From contig QVOM02000029.1 of the NCBI GenBank assembly GCA_003586115.2, forward strand, positions 25,657,139 through 25,721,138: 64,000 bases of DNA, read 5' to 3'. Shown piece by piece: positions 25,405 to 36,999 of the stretch (position 1 is its first letter; every line of letters begins with the position of its first letter). The notes beneath the pieces were generated by a model. That model worked only from the letters and a program-made list of their open reading frames with translations. It made no database searches and was not told the origin of the DNA. This DNA comes from Salvator merianae. Taxonomy: Eukaryota > Chordata > Lepidosauria > Squamata > Teiidae. Both the position numbers and the translations under genes were made by a program.

Positions 25405-25636
25405 CAGCTGCGGTGTCCTGTAGCTTTAAGGGTAGGTGTTCAGATCCTGTGGGAAGGGGGCAATTGCTGTTTGTGGGACCTCCAGGCCTCCATACTGTTG
25501 CAGCAGACCATTGCAAGATCCGCCCAGTGGCCTGTTGTGACAGTACGAAGGCCCGGAGGCCCCACAAACAGCTATCAATCTCTTCTCGTGGGTTCCGAAC
25601 ACTTGCCCTTAAAGCGATGGGATGCTGCTGATGACA
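25405..25636. repeat. Long imperfect palindrome (foldback), about 110-bp arms
   Basis: The left arm (25405-25513) is the diverged complement of the right arm (25524-25636), roughly three-quarters identical by eye, around a short centre near CAAGATCCGC. Shared blocks include 'ctttaaggg', 'gttc..a.cc', 'tgtttgtggg.cctcc' and 'actgt'. Because of this, open frames on the two strands (25345-25647 plus, 25376-25663 minus) encode similar peptides, both containing RPGGPTNS and GSEHLPLK. That is a consequence of the palindrome, not evidence of a protein. It is probably a foldback transposon or snap-back copy of a repeat. Confidence 0.85.
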
Positions 25637-25648
25637 GGCAGTCATAAG

Positions 25649-26880
25649 AGTATTCCCAGACAAAAGTAATCTTCAATCCAAAACCAAAACTTTATTAAAA
25701 CTCAGCAAAAATGCCCAGAAAAGGCATAAAGCAGTAAAATCTGTAAATAGCAGCTGTCAAAATACAGAGACACAGTCAAAAGTAGTGCAGTTACCTGGAT
25801 TCTCTCATTAGATGGAGTATCAATCAGGCAAACTATCTCTGTGTGAAACCTCTATAGCTGGTTCCAGTGTATTGAGGTTTATTGACAGAGGAAGAGGAGG
25901 TGTTTGAGATAAAACTAATCAGGAAAGGGAGACCTTGCAAAAGAACCAGAGGGGAAATATTGAATATAATGAATAAAAAGGGAAGCCTCAATTATTGGGG
26001 ATACACAAATTATTTCACCCTCCTTTCATGGCATGACTTGAATATGACGTCTCCTCTCTGAGGGGCTTACTGTCTTGATATAGTTCCAAAAACTGCACAA
26101 AAGTGGCAGCAAAAAACAGCACAGCTTAGCAGGATCACAGCTGCAACAAAGGTCAGCAAAGTCCAACAATCTTGGAGTCTCACCCAGCCAGGCTGTTTTG
26201 GATTGAAGCAGAGTCTTGAGTTAGAGATCATGGCCATGGCAGTGGAAAATTCATAATATGGCTTCTGATTCTTCTTCTACTCAGTACAGAAGCAAAGTGG
26301 AGGGTGATCAGGACAGGAGAAGAGTGTACGTTGATGTGTCAGGTGATAGAGACTGTACCAGCCATGCCGGGATTGGCTAGTTTTATTACAAATCTGTACA
26401 AACGGGTTATGACTATCCTAGATGGCTAAGATAGAATGTGAGATAGGGAAAGCCTATGGGGACATAACCACAGGAAAAATGTGACATTTGGGAACATGCG
26501 CATGTGTACTGCTTGTGTAACTTTGCGTGCAACTATGGGGCAATGTGCAGATGTGTTGCAACACATCTGGCAAAGCCTGATTGTTTTAAGATTGCTCTGA
26601 CTGGTTGAAACAAAAGGTGTGATAGACCAAGACAATAAAATTACATTCTGGTGTCAACAAGTCATTGTGGGTGTGACATCTGTACCATTTTAATCCAAAT
26701 CAGAATGTCTAGTGTTCTTGGCGTGTTTTCCCAGTTGTTTAATCAGATAGCCACTAGCATATGTTCCAACAGATATAAAATTCCCATTAAGGCTGTATTA
26801 TTACTATACTGGAGGAAACCTATTTTCCAGGATACTCTGTTGTAATGGAATGAGCCAAGATAGTTATATGGTAATCAGCT
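25649..26880. other. Spacer, possible retroviral-LTR-like text on minus strand
   Basis: Read on the minus strand, AATAAA signals occur near 25693 and 26385, with promoter-like text between, but I found no paired LTR or coding domain. A perfect 20-bp palindrome AGATGTGTTGCAACACATCT lies at 26549-26568. Nothing else was recognised. Confidence 0.35.
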
Positions 26881-26931
26881 GATTGATTTATGCACATGAT
26901 TGATTTATGCACATGATTGATTTATGCACAT
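26881..26931 (+). repeat. Perfect 3 x 17-bp tandem repeat
   Basis: The unit GATTGATTTATGCACAT is repeated three times without a mismatch (26881, 26898, 26915). Confidence 0.97.
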
Positions 26932-27757
26932 GAACTTCCTTGTAGGCAGAAAGGAGGGGTAAGGGTAAACAGAACAATTTCTCAATCCACATTCCTTTGA
27001 AGTGTAGTTTACAATTCCAAAATGGTTTTTTATTTATCTAATATGGATTCTGTCTTCATTCAAGAATCCTAGACTTCTCTGGTCCATTCTCATGAGTGCA
27101 ACAAGTTATGCCAATTCAAACTAATAGATGTTCAGGTCAAAACCAGCTGTCTGTTTTTGGCAACAGAACTCTGGATTGAAACTGTCCTTTTAAGGGAACA
27201 TGTTTATCAATATTGCAGCCAGGATAAGGCAGGCCACACTCTGCCAGCATTGTTATCATTCAACCACAGAACTGCTGCTCTCCTTGCCATTTCCTTGGGT
27301 TAACCAACTCCAAATGAGGGCAGACAAAGACTGGAAACATCAATTTTTATGTGTCTGGGAGTGATGGCATATATGTGAACTACTCATCTGTCCCTTTTTC
27401 AGTGTGCACTAAGATAGTAGTGCTTCTACTGGCAAGAACTGCCATTGTTTGGGTCCTTCCTTAGTGGGTGTTTCTGGTCTTGGTCTGCTTTTTTTTTTTT
27501 TTTTTTTTTGGTCAAAGGCCTAATCTACCTAGCTTCACCCCTAAGTGTTGTTATCTCCATGGAGTTATGCCAATTAAGAATTTTATTTGCAGGTAGAGAA
27601 AGCAATGAAACATTTACATGTAAGGGAAACAGGGCAGGAGAAGGCATGCAACCTGTTTAGGAAAGGCAAAAAAGTACATTTAGAGCCTGTTAACATGGCA
27701 GATGAAGAATTCAGACCTGAAGCTCATTTGGGGGAACCCAAAATGAGAAGTCACTTA
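26932..27757. other. Spacer with poly-T tract
   Basis: A 21-nt poly-T lies at 27489-27509. No gene or element was recognised. Confidence 0.5.
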
Positions 27758-28584
27758 GGGTGAGAGCACACTGGCAAGGTTTTGTTCGCATGCCCTCGAC
27801 TATCCGAGTTAAAATAAGCCGTCAGCTGAATATCCCCGTACACATTTATCCCCGAGTACTTGGGTCCACGCCTGCACATTGTCGTCAGGGAGGCGAATTG
27901 TTCTGCCTCAGTTTCCTTAGCAACCGACAATGCTCTGCTGTGATAGGTCTGCTGATGGCAGGGACGTCATTGGTTTTAAAATGGTCCCTTGGCCAGGGGA
28001 GGGGAGGGAACCGCGTCCTCCCGCAAGGAGGAGGAGAGAGAAGGCGGCGGCGACCTCCAGCTGCAGCCCATGTGTGGTTAAAAAAAAAAAAAAAGCCGTG
28101 CAGCGCTGAATGTTCTTTTTCGGCACGTGCCCCAAGCAAGCTCTGGCTCTGTTTCTCCCTCCCCCTCGTCCTCCTTCTCCAGGGGGCCGCCACTATATCT
28201 CCCCCCTGCAGCAGGAAAGTGGGGCGGGCAGAGCAGGGAGAACTTCGTGGAGAGGAGGAGGCGACAGAAAGCGCAAAATAAGCTCCTCTGCTCTCGGCGG
28301 CGCGTGGCTTCCCACCCCCGGCAGCCCAGGCAGCCACGACTGCAGAGGTAGCTCCGTTCCTCCTTCCCTCCTGCCCAACCTTTTTCTACTCCTGTCGCAA
28401 GAATACACGCACACCGAGATTTTAAAAGAAAAGTCGCTCCGAGGGTTAGAAGAAAGCGTCTGCGGAAAAGTCGCGGCCACGAGCCCTTGAGGCAACGCGG
28501 ACACGAATCAAAGGGTAGGCTTTGTGGAAGGCCCGCCTTCCGTGCGACGTGAGGCCGACCCTAATAGCCCGTCTGCTCGCACCC
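27758..28584. mobile_element. CpG-rich block with inverted ends: captured promoter-like DNA in a MITE, or a real promoter
   Basis: This is the only long CpG-rich stretch in the window. It contains promoter-type motifs: a CRE-like GACGTCAT next to an inverted CCAAT box (27963-27974), an E-box palindrome GGCACGTGCC (28123-28132) and GGGCGGG near 28222. A poly-A interruption lies at 28080-28094. The boundaries are inverted repeats. The left reads GGGTGAGAGCACACTGGC and the right, other strand, GGGTGCGAGCAGACGGGC (15 of 18 match), flanked by TTA and TAA. Similar ends bound the element at 20460-21223. I therefore favour a PIF/Harbinger-like non-autonomous element carrying GC-rich cargo. A genuine promoter and first exon remains possible: donor-like AG|GTAGCT near 28349 and GG|GTAGGC near 28515. 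Open frames of 173 and 150 codons on opposite strands are GC-driven. Confidence 0.5.
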
Positions 28585-30166
28585 TAAATGTTTGATTTTC
28601 TTTGCCCAGTTAAATTCGAAAGGGAAAAAAATATTAACATAAAGTGCAATTCAAAGAGTTACCAAATCTCACCAAAAGCTTAGCACAATTAGAGGGTTCA
28701 ATCCAATAGCTCACACATTTTTTTTCGGGCTTTAGGATATTCCTCATTAATGTTAATATTAGGATTTAGAGGGGAGGAATTTTCCAAATTCTTCTAGTGT
28801 AGCATTTGAAGCTGAGGAATTTAAAGAAGGTTAAATGTTATTTGTTTGTGTTTTCGCTGGAGAGGGTAAGAAAGATAGATGGGAATTTGGATACTATCAA
28901 TCTTTTTTGAGGTGATATGATAAAGCAATCTTCTGGCAGAATTCACAGCTGCACCATCACCTCCAGAGGGGAGAGAAACTGAAATATACAGAGCACAAAT
29001 AGTTAAAAATGTATCTGAACGATGTTTTAGGTTAAAATATTTTCAAACAAACTTACGTAATTCATACATTTGTCCCATTTTTACCATGCTGGAATTAAAT
29101 AGATTTTCTTTCCATTGTGCAGTTCTGTGGCTATACATGCTCATATATTAAAGATGTACAAAATCACATATTAAAACTTCTTGAAACAACCCCAACCCAT
29201 TGGAGTCTGCTCTGGTTATAGGTTAACACATCTTTATCAAACCCCTCAGAGAGGAGAAGAGCACTCACCAATACTCACCTTCATTCTGCTTGATATAGCA
29301 GAGGGGCAAAGTAGTCATAGACCAAATTTCATATGAATTTCAGTGTGCACAACCAGTTTCCAATTATCTGCTGCATCTTATCATTTGATGGATGCTCTTT
29401 CATTGGACTGTACAACTCTATTCAGAATCCATCTGTACCTTTGCCTATGTCTGGACTATAAGAAAATATGTTATTCCCCAGAGTTAAGAAATTTTGGCAT
29501 TATTTTTATGTCATTTGAACATATAGCTTTTGAACATTTGCAGAGTGGAGCCTATCTCTAAGAGGTGTCATTGATGGAGGGGGAACAAATATTCAGTCTT
29601 CTGATCTCTGATCACATCTACACACAGTCAAAAAAGTAGTAGTTCAAAAGTGACTTACTGGTGATAGCTGCCGCATGTTATTTTTCCCATTTTACCTCTA
29701 GACCACATTATGAGTATCCACAATAAAGGAGATAAAATTTTCTGAAGGATCTTTCCTGGACATTGATATAGATTGAAAATGAGCTAGGAACACTAGCCAC
29801 TAGTTCTCATTTACTTTTGAGCACTGTTTTTTTTACTGCACATGGATGGAGCTCTGTAGTGAAAAGCATTTCAAGCATGAAAGGCAGGAAGCAAAAAGGT
29901 ATCTTTTCATTATTTGGAAACATATAATTAAGCACTGTAAAATAAAGATAAAAGGAGTCCATGCCTTCTGATGAATGCATTTTTATGGCTCCCAAATGAT
30001 TCCAACTGCCAATAGTCATAGGGTACAACTATGCCAAAGTACAAAGTGAGACAATACATCAGCGCAGTGACAGCTTTCCTTTCATACTAACCTACTAAAT
30101 TTGTCTTTGTATTTGATAATGTGGAAAGAAAACAGCTAGTCTTTTCACCGATGAATTTCTAACACT
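28585..30166. other. AT-rich spacer, nothing recognised
   Basis: No element ends, RNA genes or exons were recognised downstream of the CpG-rich block. Confidence 0.45.
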
Positions 30167-30304
30167 GGCTGCATCCAGACATTGCTTATTTATTCCACCA
30201 CATTTGGATATTCTGGAAAAAAACATGGATGTTCTGGAATAGCCATGCCTTATTCTGAAATATGCAAATATAGCAGAATAAGTAAGTGGCATCTGGATGC
30301 AGTC
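30167..30304. mobile_element. Short inverted-repeat MITE
   Basis: The left end is GGCTGCATCCAGACATTGC and the right end, other strand, GACTGCATCCAGATGCCAC. Both continue into a shared 'ttattt/cttatt' block, giving about 138 bp that is mostly foldback. A further end-like 'taagtggagacacagtc' lies at about 30397, so this may be nested in a larger element. Confidence 0.6.
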
Positions 30305-30764
30305 CTTGTCTCCACAGCCATGGGGGGAGAGGTGGTGGGTAGATCGTGCCACTGGAAGTGGAAATGTACCCAAGACCTTCTATGGAAGCACCTGTAGCAG
30401 TAAGTGGAGACACAGTCTCTCACTCTGAAGGTGGACCAAAAGTATGTTAAAACTTAGGTGTAGCTGGGCCCACAGTCACAACAGTCAATGGTCAAGAATT
30501 ATGTGACTCATCTGGAAAACTACAAAATGCTGCAATAGGATTATAGCACTGATGATCAACTGAGTTTTTAGACATGGAAGTACAGCAAAAATTACATAAT
30601 TATAGGATTGACAGAGGAAACACCAGTAGCTGTTTCTTATTAACACTAGATGACACTAAAAGTGACTCAAACTGGTTTGGATAAAGAATCCCTGAATTGG
30701 TTTGGTCACCAGTTTGGCCTAGACCCTATCCTCAGGGTCACTTAGCTTCCTGGTATCCACCCCC

Positions 30765-30841
30765 TTCAAAGATATATCATTGTTTTACCTTTTGTTATCA
30801 TTCATTTTGTTGTCATTCATTCATTCAAAGATATATCATTG
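30765..30841 (+). repeat. 18-bp perfect direct repeat, 59 bp apart
   Basis: TTCAAAGATATATCATTG occurs at 30765-30782 and 30824-30841. The second copy abuts the 5' end of the SINE. It is not a standard SINE target duplication, because both copies lie upstream of the SINE. Confidence 0.9.
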
Positions 30842-31137
30842 AGGCACGGTGGCGCAGGTGGATAAGACACTGATCTTTCAATAGGAGGATCGGAGTTCAA
30901 GGCCCCTGTCTGCCGTGTAGAGGGGATGAGCACCCTCTACTGGCCTCTAGCTCCAGCCAACCTAGCTGTTCGAAAGCAAGTAATTGCAAGTAGATAAATA
31001 GGGAGCATCATTGTGTGATGCGGAAGATAAACAGATGTAAGCCTTTGGGCAAAAAATAACCTTGTAAGCCGCTTTGAGTCAGCTTCGGCCGAGAAAAGCG
31101 GGGTATAAAAACCAAGTTCTTCTTCTTCTTCTTCTTT
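30841..31137 (+). mobile_element. Sauria-type SINE, full length
   Basis: A tRNA-derived head comes first, with A-box 'ggcgcaggtggataag' near 30850 and B-box 'ggagttcaaggcc' near 30891. A SINE-specific body follows, then a tail containing 'taagccgctttgagtc', 'agaaaagcggggtataaaa' and a run of TTC units (31120-31137). This tail matches what is known of squamate Sauria SINEs, whose 3' end is shared with Bov-B LINEs for retrotransposition in trans. It is nearly intact and likely one of the younger insertions here. The 77-codon minus-strand frame across it is not a gene. Confidence 0.9.
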
Positions 31138-33290
31138 TTCTGGGCTTCCGTGTCTTAAAAATCCAGCCAATTAATGGTATTGAAAGGATGTGACATAGTG
31201 CATACATATCCTGCTATGGAGAACATAACTGTTCAAATGTTTCTCTTTAAAATAAGTTGAAACTGAATCCAGACAGTAGGTGCTGTGTATCATGGAGTCC
31301 TGGTTCCAGGAAGTTAGGACCTAATTCTGGATGGAGGTATTTTATCCTATGGGTTCTTCTGGACTCATTGCTGCCATTTGATGCACAGCTGTCAGTGGTG
31401 TCCAGGAGAGCCTATGCCCATCTCTGACTGGTTCACCAGCTACAACCTTACCTGGACAAGGCCACAATGATCCATACCTTGAAAAGAGGCCACAGTGTAA
31501 AGTGCTTGACAGCTATCAATCTTGAACTTGATGGAAACAAAGACAAAGTCTGAAAAACAGGTTTGAACTGGTATAACTCTGAATAAGGACTAAAATTGTA
31601 TCAAGACGCTATCTGTCACATTTAAATTGAATCTGGTCCAGCCTTTGAGTAGTTCGTGCAATGAGTAAACATCTGCAGGAAACCCATTTTGAATGTACTC
31701 GGCACTCCTTTGCCTCAGAGTGAGTCAGATGCTCCTGCCCTGATTGGCTTTGATTACGGTATGCCATTGCATTGTCTCAGTTGATCACACCTTTTGCCCT
31801 TAGAAACATAGCTATTAAAAACCTATCAGCAATGCCCAGAGGTGCAACAGTGACTTATCACATAACCAACTGACTGCCTGCTTTATCTCTTCCCTCTCCA
31901 TGGAGAAGTATTGCCCTCATGTGGATCTCTATACCTGGGCAGAGTTTTAGGATTAAAATCAGTCCCCTTTGTCCAGAATAATAATAAAAGTAGTACACAG
32001 ATAGTCTAAAACACTCACCATCTCCACACAATGCTTTTGTCATCAGAAACTTCCCTCTAGGATTCTTGCTTGCCTGTTTGCTGCTTTTGAATCTCCCACC
32101 TTGCTGTTTCCTGATTTATCCTTGCCTATACTGCTTTTTTAACTTGATTCTTCTTCAAGGACCCTTTTAATAATTCCTGCTTTCATTTTCAAGGCAGCTC
32201 TGCTATTTTGGATTACGATCCTTTAAAGACTTTTTGTTGAGTTTCCATTTAGTGTTCAGGAAGCCTAGCCTTGCTATTTTGGACTATTTCCCTTCTAGCA
32301 ATTTTGCCTGAGCTCTAGGTCTCCTTTGTCTCTTTACAGTTTTGCAGCCTCCTCACAGACACTTCACAGGACACAACAATGTGCTGGAGAGTGATAAAAA
32401 ACAGCTCCCTTTCCTTCAGTTTTAGGGTCTCCTCTTCGTCCTTAGTGTTAGATTTTCCCCCTGGTTCTTTGGTTTTGCTAGGTTTAGAAATCCCTGCTAG
32501 ACAACTCTCTCTCTGTCTTGCCCAAACTTTACCTGGAATGGTAACCTACTAAAAATGCTTTCCCCCCCCCCCTTTTTTTGCAGTTGTTCATAGCTGAAGG
32601 AGGACTCTCGGCACAGCTACACCTACTGAGAAGCCCCTGTGTTGTACTCATTTTGCTTGAATTGCTATATGACAAAAAATGATTCCTGACAAAATTAGCA
32701 ATTCTGCTATTTTAAGGGGTTTTTTTAACTGTTTTTAAATACAGTTTTCTATTTTTTTAAAAAGAATACTTTGGCTGAGAGGTTTTTTGCTTTTTTTTTC
32801 TGCCTGTTATTTTACAGTTCACTTGGGTGATTTGACATTTTAAAAGCCTTTTTCCTGTAAGATCCTGCTTTGAGAACTTGGTGCCTGGGTGAACCATTTT
32901 CCCCATCCCAGTAAATCCCAGTGCACTGCTCTTAACACCATTAGGGTAAAGATCCTACATTGAGAATGGAATTGGGAGAGCTATATTCCCCACAGCAGTA
33001 CAACCCAGTTCATCCTTCTCATTACAGAGATACAGCCTAAATAAGCATGAAGCTTTTGTACTCATGCAGCTGTTAAATACAGTCTACATGCTGTAGTGTC
33101 TGGTGCAAGCAGGTTCAATCAAACTAGCACATACCAGTTCATAGACTTCTTTGGAGGTCATGCCATTGTTGAATGGGTGACATCAAAGGGCTGCTACTAT
33201 CTGTACATTTACTTTGCTTTCTACACCGGATTGCACCTGAACCCAAAAACAAAAAATAGACTATTTTTTGGTATTTGCATGGAATCAGCA
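31138..33290. other. Spacer, nothing firmly recognised
   Basis: An isolated 'gaatccagacagtag' near 31266 resembles a MITE end, without a partner. A C-run then T-run lies near 32563-32579. No exon or RNA gene was seen. Confidence 0.45.
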
Positions 33291-33405
33291 TGCAGTGGCT
33301 AGAATGACAGATTAAGACCAAGGAGTTCAACTTCTCAGCCATGAAAATTCACTAGGTGGCCTGGGCCACACATTAGCTTTCAGACTAACCTACCTTACAG
33401 TGAAC
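33291..33405 (+). mobile_element. Partial Sauria-type SINE (head and body)
   Basis: The text 'cagtggctagaatgacag', a B-box-like 'ggagttcaac', then 'tcagccatgaaaattcact', 'ggtggcctgggcca' and 'taacctaccttacag' follow the order of the squamate SINE body. The LINE-like tail is missing, so the copy is 3'-truncated or decayed. Confidence 0.7.
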
Positions 33406-34684
33406 TTCAATGGATCGAAAGAAGGAGAAAAAGATCCATTGACTTTTAATTCCCCTGAAGAAAGGTGGTATAGGCCTTTGGTAAATAGACAAAAACAAAT
33501 CTGCACATATGCAATTTGTGCAAACAAAAATGCATTCAAGTTGCTTGAAATTGGGAATGTGAATCATTTATTTTTGTCCTTTCACTACAAGGTTGGACTG
33601 ATTACCGTTGGTGTATAATAACTTCAAGAGGGCCAAAGATTCTCTATCTGTCCAAAGTTTAAAACACTTGGGAAGAAGATAGAAAGAGGTTTCTGAAGTT
33701 AGGATCTTTCCTCAATGCCATTTTGGGAAAAGAAAAAAAAAAATGCTCTAAGTCCTAGATCACTGAAAGTTTATTAACATTATCCTCTGGTTTCTATTTT
33801 CCCTGAGATAGCTTTAAACTTTTCAAAAGAGCTTGTGTTTGAGAGCTATTTTAAAATACTTAGCAATGCCCACCAGCATAGCCAGTATGACTGAAAATAA
33901 ACTCTATCTGTGATTTCAACTCTCCCATGCTTTTGTTTTCATCTGCAAGACCATAAAGATAAAACCTCCCTCTGCCCACTGTCTATATTTCTTTTTTTCA
34001 CTGCCTATAGCAGTATCTTTTTGTAAGTGTTATCATACCTTAAGGGTCTGAGATTATCCATCAGTGGGTAATCTGTTCTGAAGGACTTATGAAAGCCTGA
34101 TAACTCAGTGTACAATGATGTACAGTTGAAATATACCTCAGGAAAGCAGTTACTGGAAAATATATCAAAGTCAAACATGCTGCTTAAGAAATAATGAGAT
34201 GCATATCTGTATATGAGGATAGAAGAAGAGCCATTTAAAACATGCTTCCCTTGATATTCCATCAACTGTGATTTGTAAGGTCCCCTTTGAAGCCCTATGT
34301 TACTTTACTGCTTGTTATGGAGATCAGCCTCTTCTATGTGCTTGTGGCTATTTGGCCTCTTAAGAGATCAGAAATTTCAAATTAAGTAATGTGCAAAGAA
34401 TTCTTATTGGTTTTGTGAAGTGCTTGAGAGAGGTACAGAACAAGACTTTAGGCAGGAATTATGTTGTTAAACATGATGGCTTCCATGCAAAATTGTAAAC
34501 ACTTTTTGTTTGGGAGGGGGAACACCTCCCAAAAGTTTGGGCTTCAGAGTGAAGAAATCTTAGGGTCCTGCATGGCTGTAGGTCTGCAACATCCAGACCG
34601 CTTTCAATTCCTGTAGTGAGAATCCAGATCATTACTCCAACACTGAGATACCTCCTTCCCCCCCGCCTGTTCTATTCTTTTCTA
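33406..34684. other. AT-rich spacer, nothing recognised
   Basis: No recognisable repeats or exons. Short opposed open frames only. Confidence 0.45.
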
Positions 34685-34830
34685 TTCTACTTTACTTTAA
34701 TTTAATTTCAATTTCTACCCTGCCGTATACTGAGAGGTCCCAGGGTGGCTTACAAAAACATACTAAAAAACTATTACAATAAAACACCATAAAAACTTTA
34801 TAAAACTTTATAAAACATACAAACAGCATT
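34685..34830 (-). mobile_element. LINE 3'-end relic (L2/CR1-like)
   Basis: Read on the minus strand, this gives 'gtaagccaccctgggacct', then 'cggcagggtagaaattgaaa' and an A/T-rich tail, the standard reptile LINE terminus. Further A-rich repeats (AAAACTTTATA) extend the similarity inward. Confidence 0.65.
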
Positions 34831-35443
34831 ACAAAGCTTATAAAACTGTACAGTAAAAAATAATATAAAAACATTATAGAGACATTATAAAAAAAATATT
34901 ACATGGCCCCCACCACAGCCCATCCTCACCCAATGGTGAGCAATCCAGCAGCAAAGAGGGAGGCTTCTCAGAGGGTCAAGGCCCATATGCCTGGGCAAAG
35001 AGAAAGATCTCCCTATTCTAGGGAGAAAATGGATGTTCCTGAACCTTTAGATTGTTTGAAACTTTGAAAGAGGCATAAGTACATCAGATCCTCTCCTGCC
35101 AGTCAAGAGCTCCCTGAAGCCTTGACTATTTGGTCACAACAAGGTTTGACAGACCTTTTTATCAGACCTATGACAGATCATGCCATAATCCCTCACTTCC
35201 AAGGCAAATTAGGATATCCATGCCATCCCTTCCTTGTGTGTCGTCATGCATCAATCAATACCGAACTCTCTTCTTTTTATAGATTGAGACTGGGAAACTG
35301 GCATTGGAGTTGGATTACAGGCCATGGCCCGATGGAGACTGAATCATGCTCTGTCATGCACCAATGTGAGTAGTAATGGTACACTTCTGAAGAGCAGCAC
35401 AATGCAGATATTAATCTGACGGAAGAAGTCCCTTGATGTCCAT
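34831..35443. other. Spacer, nothing recognised
   Basis: No element ends or coding signal. Confidence 0.45.
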
Positions 35444-35505
35444 GCCTGAAGCTTTTCATCCACTTCTGCACAGCCCTGCCCAGAGATGAATGAAAAGCTT
35501 CAGGC
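35444..35505. repeat. Hairpin, 16-bp perfect stem
   Basis: GCCTGAAGCTTTTCAT (35444-35459) pairs with ATGAAAAGCTTCAGGC (35490-35505) around a 30-nt loop. It probably lies within a decayed MITE whose ends I could not place. Confidence 0.9.
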
Positions 35506-35904
35506 AGAGATATAAGCTGGGTTGAGTAAGCAAAGCAGGCCTTAGAAAGAAGGCTTATATATCTGTTCTGGAATACGGCTTGTTTTTATATTTTTGATGT
35601 CATTGTATGTGTGTATATAATCTAAAAGTCCTGTGTTGATGTCTGTGTCTTCAGCACATTTGGTTGTGTTATTGGTTGCTCATGCGCTAGAAGGTGGGTT
35701 GTGCACGTGGATATCTGTTCAAGAGAGGCTAACCAAGGTACTTTGAGCATGGGCACTGTGGGTGGTGCCTTTACTCTAAATTTATCTTTGAAACATTCTC
35801 CCTTCTGAGGTGCATCAAGCACCATCCTTCTATACATTCAGACACACTTCTTTACTCATAACTTTGGCTAAATTGTTCTTTATTCTTTTAATGTGTTTCA
35901 GTGT

Positions 35905-35970
35905 GGGAGCCTACCTTGAAACCACAGGGGATATGGTGGGATAAAATAATTATTTTCTGGAAAAAAAAAT
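35905..35970 (+). mobile_element. LINE 3'-end relic
   Basis: 'gagcctaccttgaaaccac' followed by 'ggggatatggtgggataaaa' is a degenerate version of the same LINE tail as at 60680 and 40005, in plus orientation. Confidence 0.55.
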
Positions 35971-36284
35971 AATAATGAAGCTGCGCACACCATATCATAT
36001 TTATATCTGGCAATATTTTGTAAGGTTCGCATCTGTCTCTTGCTTGCTTACCTCATTGATCAAGCTTTTGCCTTGCACTGGAGATTAAGAAATGGTGGTT
36101 AGTTTTAATTAGGCTCCCTCCATTCCTTAAGATCAGTGCCAGTGGAAGGAGATGGGAGTTAAATGGAATGATTTCATTCTGATCTGTGTCACAGGTTCTG
36201 GTAGGGGAGATGTCTAAGAACATATGTGCTTGCTGGTGCTTATTCCTGCATTATCTTTTGTTAATAAAACTTTGGCATGCAAGT

Positions 36285-36445
36285 CTCTGCCCCTTTCTGC
36301 ACTGCCTCTTATTCTGGAACAAATTTCAAAATAAGGGGAACCAGCTAGGCCATCCAACATGACACTTTGTCCACATTGGATGAAGTGTGGACTGGAAAAA
36401 TGGCACAAAAAATGTCACCCTAGCCTGGTATAGGATGTAGTCCAA
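36285..36445. mobile_element. Truncated MITE end
   Basis: 'GCCCCTTTCTGCACTGCC' followed by 'tcttattctgg' matches the left end and subterminal region of the MITE at 19963 (GGCCCTTTCTGCACTGGG...ttattcagg). No matching right end was found. Confidence 0.5.
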
Positions 36446-36999
36446 TATATTCCAGGAAGTTCATCAGAAATGGGTCTGCCACAAGACTAACTAAACTGGG
36501 AACAAAAAGTTCTTGGCCTTCAAAGCATTGTTGCTGCCTCTGGGACCTCTCCAGAGGCAACCGCAAGAGCTGGAGTGGGAGAAGCCATCCAAATGTGGAT
36601 GGCGCTCGCACACTCCAGAGGCAACCCATCCCAACTATGGACAGGTTGCTTGTTCCAGGATGGGGCAGACAGCTCTATCTCTGAACAACAGACACGAGTG
36701 TGGAAAGGGGCTCTGTATCCTTGAACATGAGCCTATGGATGGTAGTCTTGACATATTTTTCTTGAGTAGAGAGCTCCAGGAAATCATTTTTTTTCCTCCC
36801 CCTTCTCTTCCTCCTCAGCTCTTCAAGAATGAGTTTTCTTTCCTTGGTTTCTTGCTGTCATGCTGAATGATTTGAATTGACTGCATAATTTCTAGTCAAT
36901 AGAATTGATTATTAATACCACTTGCCAGCAATCCTGTGTGAGGTGAAACAGGATGCTAAAGTGGAGGCTATGTGGCTTAAAATATTAACTTATAAAAGG

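Noticed and set aside
25660..26400. Possible minus-strand LTR with two AATAAA signals
   Set aside because: The repeated 'ttggattgaag' words are in opposite orientations, so they are not LTR pairs. No primer-binding site or gag/pol text.
27760..28337. 173- and 150-codon frames on opposite strands
   Set aside because: Both lie in the CpG-rich block where stop codons are rare. They overlap each other and include a translated A/T run.
30841..30915. tRNA gene
   Set aside because: A and B boxes are present but the cloverleaf does not close and a full Sauria SINE body and tail follow.
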